NCBI RefSeq assembly: GCF_900103975.1
Contig: NZ_FNIR01000015.1
Location: 1 to 64,000 of the forward strand
Direction of reading: 5' to 3'
DNA: 64,000 bases
Source: Klenkia soli
GTDB lineage: Bacteria; Actinomycetota; Actinomycetes; Mycobacteriales; Geodermatophilaceae
The notes beneath the pieces were generated by a model. The model was not told where the DNA came from. It ran no database searches and was given only the letters and a program-made list of their open reading frames with translations. Below, one piece after another: positions 1 to 9,001 of the stretch (positions are counted from its first letter, which is position 1; every line of letters starts with the position of its first letter). A program made the translations under genes and the position numbers.

Positions 1-1676
1 CTGGAGGGCGTCGAGCTGGATGCCGAGCTCGCCTCGGTGCACCGGCAGATGTCCGCGCTGGCCGCGTACCGGGCGGGGTTGATCGAGCGCAAGGCCACCC
101 TCGGTGCTCGACAGCCGTTGCCGTTCGCCCCCGGTGCCCGCACCGACACCCGCCCGGACGCCGATGTCGATGACCCGTCGCTGCAGGCGGCCGATGACTT
201 CCTGCCCGACGAGGTGGCGGTCCTGCTGAACATGTCCGTGGCCTCCGCCCGCTACCTCGTGGACGACGACCTGGCGCTGGTGCGGCAGTTCCCGGTGGTG
301 TGGCACGCGTTGGCCGACGGGCGCATCGACGAGGCCCGGGCGAAGGTGGTCGTGAAGGCCCTGCGCTACCAGGCCGCGACCTGGGGCGGGCCGGTCGACG
401 ACGCGGTGATCGATGCGATCGCCGCCCAGGCGGTGGGATGGGCAGCGGCCGGGTGCCCACCCACCACGCTGAAGGAGCGGATCGACGCCGCGCTGATCGC
501 GGCCGATCCCGAGGCTGCGGATCGGCGGAAGGCGCTGCGCAAGCGGGAGGCCGGCGTCAGGGTGCAGGGCACCGGCGACGGCCTCGCCGACCTCCGGGCC
601 ACGAACCTGGAGGCCGCCGACGCCAGCTGGTGAAGGCCCAGCTGGGTGCGTTCGTGCGCAAGCTGAAGGCCGACGGGGACACCCGCCCGTCCGGGGAGAT
701 CGAGACCGAGCTGGTGGTCACGTTGCTGACCCGGCCGTGGGAGCAGCTGGACCCGGCGATCGCGCACCTGACCATCAACGCCGACCTGGCCGACCTGCTG
801 GTGCCCGACCTCAGCGGCCTCATCGCCCACGCCGAGGCCCGCAGCGCATCCGCCGGGGCCGGGGACGACGACGGGACCAAGACCGAAGCCGATACCGACG
901 ACGAGGCTGAGGCCAGCGCCGATGCTCTGGCCGAGACCGCGGTCGAGGCTGCCGGGGATGTCGCAGCCGAGGGCGCGGTCGCCGCCGACACCTCCGAGCT
1001 CAGGCGCCCTGAGGCGTCAGCAGCGAGGACCGGTCCGCCCGATGGCGGGACCGGTCTGCCCGCCGGCGGGGTGGTGGCCGCCTGGGGTGCGCAGGTGGGG
1101 CACGTGGATGGGTTGCCGGTCACCCCGGCCGCTGTCAGGTCCCTGCTGACCTGGATCGACGCGCTGGGGCTCACCCACCCCGACGGCGGTGAGCTGGCGT
1201 TCACCATCACCGGCCAGCACGGCCGGCTGCTGGCCGTGGCCACCCCCGAGGAACTGGCCGCCGCTGCCAAGGCCGGGCGCGGGATCGGGCCACCACCGGC
1301 CACACCCGGCTACACCCCGACCGCCGCGCAGTACCGGTACCTGCGCGCCCGCGACCGGCACTGCCGGTTCCCCGGCTGCCGGCAGGTCGCCCGGGCCTGC
1401 GACGCCGACCACGTCGTTCCCTACGACCACCACAAGCCCAGCGCAGGCGGGCCCACCTGCGTCCGCAACCTGGCCATGCTCTGCCGCCGACACCACCGGC
1501 TCAAGACCCACTCCCCCGGTTGGTGGTTCGCCGTGGGCGCCGACGGCACCCTGCGCGTCACCACCCCGGGCGGCACCACCCGCACGACCAGGCCACCGGC
1601 CATGGGCGAGGTCCTCGACCTCGAGACCGAACCACCACCGTCCTCCGACCCCGCCGACGACCCACCACCGTTCTGA
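1..1676 (+). pseudogene. DUF222/HNH endonuclease-like protein (13E12 family), 5'-truncated by window edge and frameshifted
   Basis: Reading frame 1 is open from the left edge and carries a DUF222-type helical domain (ending near 'DGLADLRAT'), then stops at 631-633. The continuation (QLVKAQLGAFVRKLKADGD) lies in frame 3 and runs to 1676. Adding one C near 621-624 turns 'GAC GCC AGC TGG TGA' into D-A-Q-L-V-K and joins the halves, so I read a 1-nt deletion or sequencing error. An acidic Ala/Glu/Asp linker (about 835-1010) leads to a C-terminal HNH domain: CRFPGC, CDADHVVPYD, NLAMLCRRHHRLK (about 1360-1510). Proteins of this family are common in actinobacteria, often multicopy; their function is unproven. 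The true start lies outside the window. Confidence 0.85.
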
Positions 1677-1743
1677 GCAGCCGGGCGGCGCCGGGCGGCA
1701 CCGTCCGCCGACGTCCTGGGACCGGGAGCGACCGGCGCATGCC

Positions 1744-1749
1744 TAGGCT
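1744..1749 (+). promoter_or_regulatory. -10 hexamer TAGGCT, probable leaderless promoter of the deaminase gene
   Basis: TAGGCT is followed by 7 nt and then GTG at 1757. The same geometry recurs upstream of many genes here. Leaderless transcription is well documented in actinobacteria; applying it here is inference. Confidence 0.5.
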
Positions 1750-1756
1750 CGCGACC

Positions 1757-2233
1757 GTGATCGACTCCGACCACCTCCCGCTGCTCCGGCAGGCCGTCGC
1801 GCTCGCCGCCTCTGCCCGCGCGGCCGGCAACCACCCCTTCGGCGCCCTGCTGGCCGACGCGTCCGGGCAGGTGCTGCTGACCGCGGAGAACACCGTGGTC
1901 ACCGACCGGGACGTCACCGGGCACGCCGAGACCAACCTGGTCCGACTGGCGTCCGCGCGGTACGGCGCCGTCGAGCTGGCCGACCTGGTGCTGGTCGCCA
2001 GCACCGAGCCGTGTCCCATGTGCGCCGGGGCGATCTTCTGGGCGGGCATCGGGACCGTCGTCTACGCGCTGTCCGAGGAGGGCCTGTACGGCATCACCGG
2101 CGACGAGCCCGGTGACGACGCGCTGCTGCTGCCGTGCCGCGAGGTGTTCGCCCGCGGCCGACGTCCTGTCACCGTGCACGGCCCCTACGACCTGCCCGAG
2201 GCCGTCGAGGTGCACGCCGGCTTCTGGAGCTGA
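1757..2233 (+). CDS. Nucleoside/cytidine-type deaminase (zinc-dependent, tadA/guanine deaminase-like)
   Basis: About 158 aa, the usual length for the CMP/dCMP deaminase superfamily. The zinc site is complete: GHAETNLV supplies the His and catalytic Glu, and STEPCPMCAGAI supplies the PCxxC cysteines. Such enzymes hydrolytically deaminate a base or nucleoside (guanine, cytosine, or tRNA adenosine); the substrate cannot be told from sequence. GTG 1757 is preferred because a TAGGCT -10 lies 7 nt upstream. An in-frame ATG at 1739 is the alternative. The gene converges on hrpA with only 17 nt between stop codons. Cytosolic, apparently monocistronic. Confidence 0.85.
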   Translation: MIDSDHLPLLRQAVALAASARAAGNHPFGALLADASGQVLLTAENTVVTDRDVTGHAETNLVRLASARYGAVELADLVLVASTEPCPMCAGAIFWAGIGTVVYALSEEGLYGITGDEPGDDALLLPCREVFARGRRPVTVHGPYDLPEAVEVHAGFWS

Positions 2234-2241
2234 GCACGCCG

Positions 2242-2262
2242 GCCCCGGGCTCAGCCCAGGGC
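2242..2262. terminator. Possible bidirectional terminator hairpin
   Basis: GCCCCGGGC-tca-GCCCAGGGC forms a 9-bp stem with one mismatch between the convergent deaminase and hrpA genes; the hrpA stop codon sits in the loop region. No U-tract. Weak evidence. Confidence 0.3.
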
Positions 2263-5200
2263 GTCGACCGCCTTGTGGATGCGCTGCTCGCTGATCGAGC
2301 GGGGGGTGCCGACGGACGGCGCGAACAGGCTCACCCGCAGCTCCTCGACCATCCACCGGATCCGGGCCACCGGGTCGTCGGGGCCGCCCACCGAGGGCAC
2401 CCGGGTGGCCAGCTGGCGGTGCTCCTCGGTGACCGCCTCCACCTGCTCCTGCCAGAGGGCGTCGCGTCCGGCGGCGGCCGGGAGCTTCTCCAGCCGCACC
2501 GCCATCGCCGCGAGGTACCGGACGGCGTCGCGCAACCGCCGGAACCCGAGGGTGGCCACGAAGCCGCGGTGCAGCAGGCCGGTCATCTGCGCCCGCAGGT
2601 CGGCCACCGCCGAGGCCGGCACCCCGCGCCCAGGCGCGGCACCGATCGCGATCGCGGTCTCGCGCGCCTGGGTGAGCACGGCCTCGACGCGGCGCACGGC
2701 CTCGGCGGTCAGCGTGTGCAGCTGGGTCCGCGAGGCCTCGACCAGCCCGGCGAAGGCCTCGGCCGTGCGCGGCGGCCCGCCGTGCAGCGCGATCAGCTCG
2801 TCGGCCGCGGCGTCGACGCAGTCGGCCACCAGCGCGGGGATCTCGCCGTCGGGGTTGAACTGCAGCGCCAACCGGGTGCGCGGCTGCAGCGACTTCACGA
2901 CCTTCGCCGCGGGTGACCCGACGGCGAGCAGCAGCAGCCGGCGGGCACCCAGCCAGGTCAGCCGCGAGGCCTCGGCCGCGGTCGGCACCACCCGCACCCC
3001 GGCCGTCGGGCCCTCGTCCACCAGCGCCGGGTACGCCGTCACCAGGTGGCCCTGCCGGTCGACCTGCACGGTCTCGGGGAGCGTGCCGAGCGTCCAGGAC
3101 GTGAGACCGGTCCGTGAGACGTCGGCCGACGCGCGCGCCAACGACCTCCGCGACTCCCCCGCCACCTGGGCCCGCAGTGCGTCCAGGTCCTTGCCGCTGG
3201 CCAGCGGCCGGTCCCGGTCGTCGAGCACCCGGAACGTGGCCCGCAGGTGGTCGGGCACCGACGACGGCACCCACGCGTCGTGCGGGATCAGCACGGCCAC
3301 CGCCCGGCGGACCTCGCGCTCGAGGGCGGGCAGCAGCGGCTCGGTGGGGTCGATGTGCGGCAGCACCTCGCGCACCCGGTCGGGGATCGGCACCAGACCG
3401 CGGCGCACCTGCTTGGGCAACCCGCGCAGCAACGCCGTCACCAGCTCCTCGCGCTGCCCGGGCACGGTCCACGCCAACGAGGCACCCGAGGTCTGCGCGG
3501 CCACGGTGTCCAGCACGCCGAGGGGGACGTCGACGGTCACGCCGTCGTCCTCGGCACCGGGGTCGAAGGCGTACGAGAGCGGCAGCACCAGGCCCTGCGT
3601 CAGGTGCACCTCGTCGGGGAAGTCGCCGGCCGCGACCTGCTCGGCGACGCCCGCGTCGGTGACCATCGCCGGGGTGAAGTCGAGCAGGTGCGGGTGCTGG
3701 CGGCGGGCCTGCTTCCACCAGGTGTCGAAGTGCCGGGCGCTGACCACCTCGGCGCCGACCCGGGCGTCGTAGAGCTCGAAGACCGCCTCGTCGTCGACCC
3801 GCAGGTCGCGCCGGCGGGCACGCTCCTCGAGCTCGGCGACCTGGGCCAGCACCTGCTGGTTGTGCGCCCAGAACCGGTGGTTGGTCTGCCACTCCCCCTG
3901 CACCAGGGCGTGCCGGATGAACAGCTCGCGGCTGACCACCGGGTCGATCGAGCCGTACTGCACCCGGCGGCCGACGACCAGCGGGATGCCGTAGAGCGTG
4001 ACCCGCTCGGTGGCGACCACCGAGCCGCGCTTGGCGTCCCACCGGGGCTCGGAGTACTGCCGCTTGACCAGGTGGTCGGCCAGCTTCTCGATCGTCTCGG
4101 GGTCGACGCGGGCGACCGTGCGGGCGAACAGCCGGCTGGTCTCGACCAGCTCGCCGGCGACCACCCAGCGCGGCGGCTTGCGGGTGAGCACCGAGCCGGG
4201 CGCGATGACGAACTTCGCGCCCCGGGCACCCAGGTACTCCCGCGAGCCGCGGCGCTTGTCCCCCGGAGAGGCGTCCTTGCCGAGGTCCTGCTGCAGCCCG
4301 ACCTGGGAGAGCAGCCCGGCCAGCAGCGCGGCGTGCACCCCGCGCTCGTCGGGTTCGGCGGCCAGCTCGCCGCGCCCGTCCTGCAGGGTCATGCCGAGCC
4401 GGCGGGCGGTGCCGCGCAGCTGGCCGTGCAGGTCCTGCCACTCGCGGATGCGCAGCCAGTGCAGGTACTCGCGCTTGACGGTGCGCCGGAACTGGTTGCC
4501 CGACAGCTCGGCCTGCTTCTCGCCCAGATAGCGCCACAGGTTGAGCAGCGAGGTGAAGTCGGAGTCCTCGGCGGCGAACCGGGCGTGCAGCTGGTCGGCG
4601 GCGGCCTGCGCGTCGGCCGGCCGCTCGCGGACGTCCTGCACGGTGAGCCCGGCGGCGATGACCAGCACCTCCTCGAGCACCCCGCGCCGGTCGGCCTCCA
4701 CGACCATGCGGGCCAGCCGGGGGTCCAGCGGCAGCGCGGCCAGCGCCCGGCCGGTCTCGGTGAGCCGGCCGTCGGCCAGCGCGCCCAGCTCGTCGAGCAG
4801 CGCGTACCCGTCGGCCACCGCGCGGCGGTCCGGCGGGTCGAGGAACGGGAAGTCCTCCACGGCGCCGAGCCCGAGGGAGGCCATCTGCAGCAGCACCGAG
4901 GCCAGCGACGTCCGCAGGATCTCGGGGTCGGTGAACTCCGGCCGGCCCGCGAAGTCCTCCTCCGAGTAGAGCCGGATGGCGATGCCGTCCGAGGTGCGCC
5001 CGCACCGGCCCGAGCGCTGCCGGGCCGAGGCCTGGCTGATCGCCTCGATCGGCAGCCGCTGCACCTTCGTGCGCGCCGAGTACCGGCTGATCCGCGCGGT
5101 GCCCGGGTCGACGACGTAGCGGATGCCCGGCACGGTCAACGACGTCTCGGCGACGTTGGTGGCCAGCACGATCCGGCGACCGGTGTGCGGCTGGAAGACC

Positions 5201-6198
5201 TTGTGCTGGTCGGCCGCCGACAGCCGCGAGAAGAGCGGCAGGATCTCGGTGCTGCCCAGCGCCGCCTCGCCGAGGGCGTCGGCGGTGTCGCGGATGTCGC
5301 GCTCGCCGGCCAGGAACACCAGGACGTCGCCGGGACCCTCGGCCACCAGCTCGCGGCAGGCGTCGACGATCGCCGTCGTCTGGTCGCGGTCGGGGTCGGC
5401 CTCGGCGTCGTCGGGGTCGACGACCGGCCGGTACCGCACCTCGACCGGGAACGTGCGCCCGCTGACCTCGACCACCGGCGCGTCGCCGAAGTGCTTCGCG
5501 ATGCGCTCGACGTCGATGGTCGCCGAGGTGATCACGACCTTGAGGTCGGGACGCCGGGGCAGCAGCTGGGCCAGGTAGCCGAGCAGGAAGTCGATGTTCA
5601 GCGACCGCTCGTGCGCCTCGTCGACGACGATCGTGTCGTACTGGCGCAGCAGCCGGTCGCGCTGCACCTCGGCCAGCAGCACGCCGTCGGTCATGAGCTT
5701 GACCAGGCTGGTGTCGCTGACCTGGTCGGTGAACCGCACCTTGTAGCCGACCACCTCGCCGAGCGAGGAGCCGAGCTCCTCGGCGATGCGCTCGGCGACG
5801 GTGCGGGCGGCGATGCGGCGCGGCTGGGTGTGCCCGATGCGCCCGCGCACGCCGCGCCCGAGCTCGAGCAGGATCTTCGGCAGCTGGGTGGTCTTGCCCG
5901 ACCCGGTCTCGCCGGCGACCACGACCACCTGGGCGTCGCGGATCGCCGCGGCGATGTCCTCGCGCCGGCCGCTGACCGGCAGCTGCTCGGGGTAGGTCAC
6001 CACGGGGACGGCGGCCGCGCGAGCAGCGACGCGGGCCTCGGCCCGGACGACGTCGGCGGCGAGCTGCTCGTGCTTGCGGGCCCGGGCCGCCGGGTCGCGC
6101 ACACCGCGCAGCTGGTCCAGCCGGCGGCGGAGGCGGTGCTCGTCCTCGAGGGTCAGCGCGGGCAGCCGGGACCGCAGTTCGTCGGTCTCGGTGCTCAC
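2251..6198 (-). CDS. hrpA: ATP-dependent DEAH-box RNA helicase HrpA
   Basis: About 1315 aa, matching the roughly 1300-aa length of E. coli HrpA. Helicase motifs are in order: Walker A GETGSGKTT (residues 96-104), DEAH (193-196), SAT (225-227), and motif VI QRSGRCGRT (396-404). The HA2/OB-fold region and the long HrpA-specific C-terminal domain (DUF3418 type) follow. In E. coli HrpA unwinds RNA and rescues stalled or collided ribosomes; that role here is by homology. I place the start at GTG 6198, since upstream in-frame codons (to 6351) run through the MarR operator region and look non-coding. It is transcribed divergently from the marR-exporter pair and converges on the deaminase gene. Cytosolic. 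Confidence 0.95.
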   Translation of the reverse strand: MSTETDELRSRLPALTLEDEHRLRRRLDQLRGVRDPAARARKHEQLAADVVRAEARVAARAAAVPVVTYPEQLPVSGRREDIAAAIRDAQVVVVAGETGSGKTTQLPKILLELGRGVRGRIGHTQPRRIAARTVAERIAEELGSSLGEVVGYKVRFTDQVSDTSLVKLMTDGVLLAEVQRDRLLRQYDTIVVDEAHERSLNIDFLLGYLAQLLPRRPDLKVVITSATIDVERIAKHFGDAPVVEVSGRTFPVEVRYRPVVDPDDAEADPDRDQTTAIVDACRELVAEGPGDVLVFLAGERDIRDTADALGEAALGSTEILPLFSRLSAADQHKVFQPHTGRRIVLATNVAETSLTVPGIRYVVDPGTARISRYSARTKVQRLPIEAISQASARQRSGRCGRTSDGIAIRLYSEEDFAGRPEFTDPEILRTSLASVLLQMASLGLGAVEDFPFLDPPDRRAVADGYALLDELGALADGRLTETGRALAALPLDPRLARMVVEADRRGVLEEVLVIAAGLTVQDVRERPADAQAAADQLHARFAAEDSDFTSLLNLWRYLGEKQAELSGNQFRRTVKREYLHWLRIREWQDLHGQLRGTARRLGMTLQDGRGELAAEPDERGVHAALLAGLLSQVGLQQDLGKDASPGDKRRGSREYLGARGAKFVIAPGSVLTRKPPRWVVAGELVETSRLFARTVARVDPETIEKLADHLVKRQYSEPRWDAKRGSVVATERVTLYGIPLVVGRRVQYGSIDPVVSRELFIRHALVQGEWQTNHRFWAHNQQVLAQVAELEERARRRDLRVDDEAVFELYDARVGAEVVSARHFDTWWKQARRQHPHLLDFTPAMVTDAGVAEQVAAGDFPDEVHLTQGLVLPLSYAFDPGAEDDGVTVDVPLGVLDTVAAQTSGASLAWTVPGQREELVTALLRGLPKQVRRGLVPIPDRVREVLPHIDPTEPLLPALEREVRRAVAVLIPHDAWVPSSVPDHLRATFRVLDDRDRPLASGKDLDALRAQVAGESRRSLARASADVSRTGLTSWTLGTLPETVQVDRQGHLVTAYPALVDEGPTAGVRVVPTAAEASRLTWLGARRLLLLAVGSPAAKVVKSLQPRTRLALQFNPDGEIPALVADCVDAAADELIALHGGPPRTAEAFAGLVEASRTQLHTLTAEAVRRVEAVLTQARETAIAIGAAPGRGVPASAVADLRAQMTGLLHRGFVATLGFRRLRDAVRYLAAMAVRLEKLPAAAGRDALWQEQVEAVTEEHRQLATRVPSVGGPDDPVARIRWMVEELRVSLFAPSVGTPRSISEQRIHKAVDALG

Positions 6199-6243
6199 AC
6201 GTCCCAGTTTCCCACCCCACCGCCACCCGGTTGCCGGTGCAGC

Positions 6244-6319
6244 GCGCAACCAGTTGCGCACATCACAGGAACATGCACCCTGCAACTGATTGCATGTACC
6301 GCACAACGAGTTGTACCGT
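6244..6319 (+). promoter_or_regulatory. Three CAAC-NN-GTTG palindromes over the marR promoter (probable MarR operators)
   Basis: Site 1 (6244-6259) is a perfect palindrome, GCGCAAC-CA-GTTGCGC. Site 2 (6282-6293) is GCAACTGATTGC, with one mismatch. Site 3 (6303-6314) is ACAAC-GA-GTTGT, perfect. Centres lie 36 and 21 bp apart. A TTGCAT (6290-6295) and a TACCGT (6314-6319), spaced 18 bp, make a plausible -35/-10 pair that overlaps sites 2 and 3. Bound repressor would block this promoter, which suggests autoregulation of the marR-exporter operon and perhaps of hrpA on the other side. Confidence 0.7.
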
Positions 6320-6368
6320 CCAACCGTTCCGCCGCCGCGGGGCCGTTCCACCCAGCTCCGGAGTCCGC

Positions 6369-6947
6369 ATGACCGATTCCCTCCTCGCCCCGGGCGAGGT
6401 CGACCACCCGGCCACGAGCCGGCGCGGCGACGTCCACGACGTCTCCGACCAGGTGTCCCGCCTGATGCGGGTCGTGCACGCGCTGAAGAACGCGATCACC
6501 GCCGGCGGCGACCAGTCCCGCGAGCGGGCCGCCCACGTCCTGCTCTTCCCGCTGGTCCGGCTCGGCCCCCAGCGGCAGAGCGCACTGGCCGAGCTGGTGC
6601 ACGCCGACCCGTCCACGATCAGCCGGCACGTCGCGGTGCTGGTCGAGGCCGGCCTCGTGCGGCGGGTCGCCGACGCCCACGACGGCCGGGCCAGCCAGCT
6701 GGTCGTCACCGCGGCCGGCGAGTCGGTCGTCGTGACCATGCACCGCGAGCGCGAAGCCCTGTTCGACTCCGTGACCGCCGACTGGTCCGACGACGAGCTG
6801 ACCACGTTCGGCGCCCTGCTCAGCCGGTTCGTCGACGACCTCACCGAGGCCATCCCGGCCGTCGCCGACGCGGCCCGCCTCCCCCAGAACCCTGCTGCCG
6901 CCGCCGGCGACCAGTGGACCCGACCCACCCCCGAGAAGGACCGATGA
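6369..6947 (+). CDS. MarR family transcriptional regulator
   Basis: 192 aa. It has the MarR winged-helix layout: helix dimer arm, then 'SALAELVHADPSTISRHV' as the helix-turn-helix, then 'RRVADAHDGRASQLVVT' as the wing with the typical D-x-R-x3 strand, and a C-terminal dimerisation helix. Upstream in-frame codons from 6231 run through the operators, so ATG 6369 is chosen. Its stop overlaps the exporter start (ATGA, 6944-6947), which is classic translational coupling. Such pairs usually have the regulator sensing a toxic ligand and releasing operators upstream; the three palindromes at 6244-6314 fit this. The ligand is unknown. Confidence 0.9.
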   Translation: MTDSLLAPGEVDHPATSRRGDVHDVSDQVSRLMRVVHALKNAITAGGDQSRERAAHVLLFPLVRLGPQRQSALAELVHADPSTISRHVAVLVEAGLVRRVADAHDGRASQLVVTAAGESVVVTMHREREALFDSVTADWSDDELTTFGALLSRFVDDLTEAIPAVADAARLPQNPAAAAGDQWTRPTPEKDR

Positions 6948-8896
6948 CCCAGACCACCGACCGCGCATCCGCGTCGGCCGACAAGCGGGACGCCCGCGCG
7001 GCAGCCGCCGCGCCGGACGCCTCCGGGGCCTTCACCCACCGGCAGATCATGACCATCCTGGTCGGCCTGCTGCTGGGCATGTTCCTGGCGGCGCTGGACC
7101 AGACCGTCGTCTCCACCGCCATCCGCACGATCGCCGACGACCTGCAGGGCTACGACCTGCAGGCCTGGGCGACCACCGCGTTCCTCATCACCTCGACGAT
7201 CGCCACGCCGCTCTACGGCAAGCTCAGCGACATGTACGGCCGCCGGCCGTTCTTCCTCTTCGCGATCAGCGTCTTCGTCGTCGGGTCGTTCCTCTGCGGC
7301 ATCTCGACCTCGATGTACGAGCTCGCCGCGTTCCGCGCCCTGCAGGGCATCGGCGCCGGTGGCCTGATGTCCCTGGCGCTGACGATCATCGCCGACATCG
7401 TGCCGCCGCGGCAGCGGGCCAAGTACCAGGGCTACTTCATGGCCGTCTTCGGCACCTCCTCGGTGCTGGGCCCGGTCATCGGCGGCTTCCTCGCCGGCCA
7501 GGACTCCATCCTGGGCCTGGACGGCTGGCGCTGGATCTTCTGGGTCAACGTGCCGCTGGGCGCCCTCGCGCTGGGCGTGGTCTTCAAGAACCTGCACCTG
7601 CCGCACCGCAGCAACAAGCACAAGATCGACTGGCCGGGCGCGCTGGGCCTGATCGTGTTCCTCGTGCCGCTGCTGATCGTCGCCGAGCAGGGCCGCACCT
7701 GGGGCTGGACCGACCCGAAGTCGCTCATCGCCTACGTCGTGGGCGCCCTGGGCTTCGTGTGGTTCTTCCTCGCCGAGCGCTCCTACGGCGACGACGCCCT
7801 GCTGCCCATCCGCATGTTCAAGAACCGCACGTTCACCATCAGCGCCCTGTCCAGCATCGTGCTCGGCGCCGGCATGTTCGGCGGCATCCTGCTGCTGCCC
7901 CAGTACCTGCAGATCGTGCACGGCTCCAGCCCGACCGTGGCCGGCCTGCAGATGATCCCGCTGGTCGGCGGCATCATGCTCGGGTCGATCTCCGCCGGCC
8001 AGATCATCGCCCGCACCGGCAAGTACCGGCTGTTCCCGATGGTCGGCGTCGTGCTCATGGTCATCGCGCTGGTCAGCCTGTCGTTCATCGTCGACGCCGA
8101 CACCTCGGTGTGGTCGCTGGTGCCCTTCATGGTGCTGCTGGGCCTGGGCCTGGGCTGGAACTTCCAGCCGATCATCCTGGCCGTGCAGAACGCCGTCAGC
8201 CCCCGCGAGATCGGCGTGGCCACCTCCTCGGTGACCTTCTTCCGCCAGATGGGCGGCACCCTGGGCACCGCGGCGTTCCTGTCGGTGCTGTTCTCCGCCC
8301 TGGGCGACAAGGTGCCCGCCGCCTACGCCGCCGCCAGCGGTACCCAGGCGTTCCAGGCCGCGGCCGCCGCGAACCCCGACCAGGCCGCCCAGCTCCAGGG
8401 TGCCGGCACCAACCTGGCCGACACGTCGATCTTCCAGCGCATCGACGCGACGCTGGCGGCCCCGTTCAAGGACGGGTTCTCCAGCTCGATCGACCTGGTG
8501 TTCCTGATCGCCGCGGGCGTCGTCGCCCTGGGCTTCTTCGTCCTGGTCTTCCTGCCCCAGCTCGAGCTGCGCACCACCTCGGGCATGCAGGGCCAGCAGG
8601 AGGGCGCCGGCGAGGCCGCCACCCGGTCGGCGAACGCCGCCGGCGCCGCGGCACCGACCTCGGCCGCCGCCACGGCGGCTCCGTCCCAGGACGGCGCCCC
8701 CGCGGTCGACACCCCGGCGAGCAGCACCTCGACGACCGACACCGGTCGGCACGCCGTGGTGACCGACCAGCCCGTGGGCCGGCACGAGGACGTCGCGGCG
8801 CCCGAGCACGGCAAGCACGAGGGGGACGACGACACCCCGACCGGCCTGGCCAGCATCCCGGCCGACCACCTGCCGAGCGGCCGCCCGAAGGACTGA
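6944..8896 (+). CDS. MFS drug:proton antiporter, DHA2 (14-TM, EmrB/QacA) family
   Basis: 650 aa. Transmembrane segments begin near residue 35; signatures include LDQTVVSTAIRTI (TM1), motif A GKLSDMYGRRP, and motif C-like GPVIGGFLAG. The 14-helix DHA2 family exports drugs, dyes or metabolites using the proton gradient at the cytoplasmic membrane. The last 110 or so residues form a cytoplasmic tail rich in Ala, Ser, Thr, His and Asp that has no recognisable domain; it is longer than in typical family members. ATG overlaps the marR stop by 4 nt. A strong terminator hairpin follows at 8912. Confidence 0.92.
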   Translation: MTQTTDRASASADKRDARAAAAAPDASGAFTHRQIMTILVGLLLGMFLAALDQTVVSTAIRTIADDLQGYDLQAWATTAFLITSTIATPLYGKLSDMYGRRPFFLFAISVFVVGSFLCGISTSMYELAAFRALQGIGAGGLMSLALTIIADIVPPRQRAKYQGYFMAVFGTSSVLGPVIGGFLAGQDSILGLDGWRWIFWVNVPLGALALGVVFKNLHLPHRSNKHKIDWPGALGLIVFLVPLLIVAEQGRTWGWTDPKSLIAYVVGALGFVWFFLAERSYGDDALLPIRMFKNRTFTISALSSIVLGAGMFGGILLLPQYLQIVHGSSPTVAGLQMIPLVGGIMLGSISAGQIIARTGKYRLFPMVGVVLMVIALVSLSFIVDADTSVWSLVPFMVLLGLGLGWNFQPIILAVQNAVSPREIGVATSSVTFFRQMGGTLGTAAFLSVLFSALGDKVPAAYAAASGTQAFQAAAAANPDQAAQLQGAGTNLADTSIFQRIDATLAAPFKDGFSSSIDLVFLIAAGVVALGFFVLVFLPQLELRTTSGMQGQQEGAGEAATRSANAAGAAAPTSAAATAAPSQDGAPAVDTPASSTSTTDTGRHAVVTDQPVGRHEDVAAPEHGKHEGDDDTPTGLASIPADHLPSGRPKD

Positions 8897-8911
8897 AGAA
8901 GGACCTCGTCC

Positions 8912-8944
8912 GAGGCCCCGACCGCATCCTGCGGCCGGGGCCTC
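8912..8944 (+). terminator. Strong hairpin terminator after the MFS exporter
   Basis: GAGGCCCCG pairs with CGGGGCCTC, and the interior CCGCA-tcc-TGCGG extends the stem to about 14 bp with one unpaired base on each side. No U-tract, as is usual in actinobacteria. Confidence 0.75.
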
Positions 8945-9001
8945 GCCCGTTCCGGGAGGAGGCGGGTGGCGGCGCGGAGAGGGCGGTGGCAGCGTCGGGG
9001 G

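Noticed and set aside
600-640. Programmed -1 frameshift in the left DUF222 gene
   Set aside because: No slippery heptamer, pseudoknot or stimulatory Shine-Dalgarno visible; a plain 1-nt deletion or sequencing error is simpler.
1421-6226. Very long minus-strand open frame (about 1600 codons) over the deaminase and hrpA region
   Set aside because: Product is Arg/Ala/Gly-rich low-complexity, out of frame with the HrpA motifs; GC-driven shadow of hrpA and neighbours.
3247-6372. Long plus-strand open frame antisense to hrpA
   Set aside because: No domains, biased composition; shadow of third-codon GC in hrpA, which has all helicase motifs.
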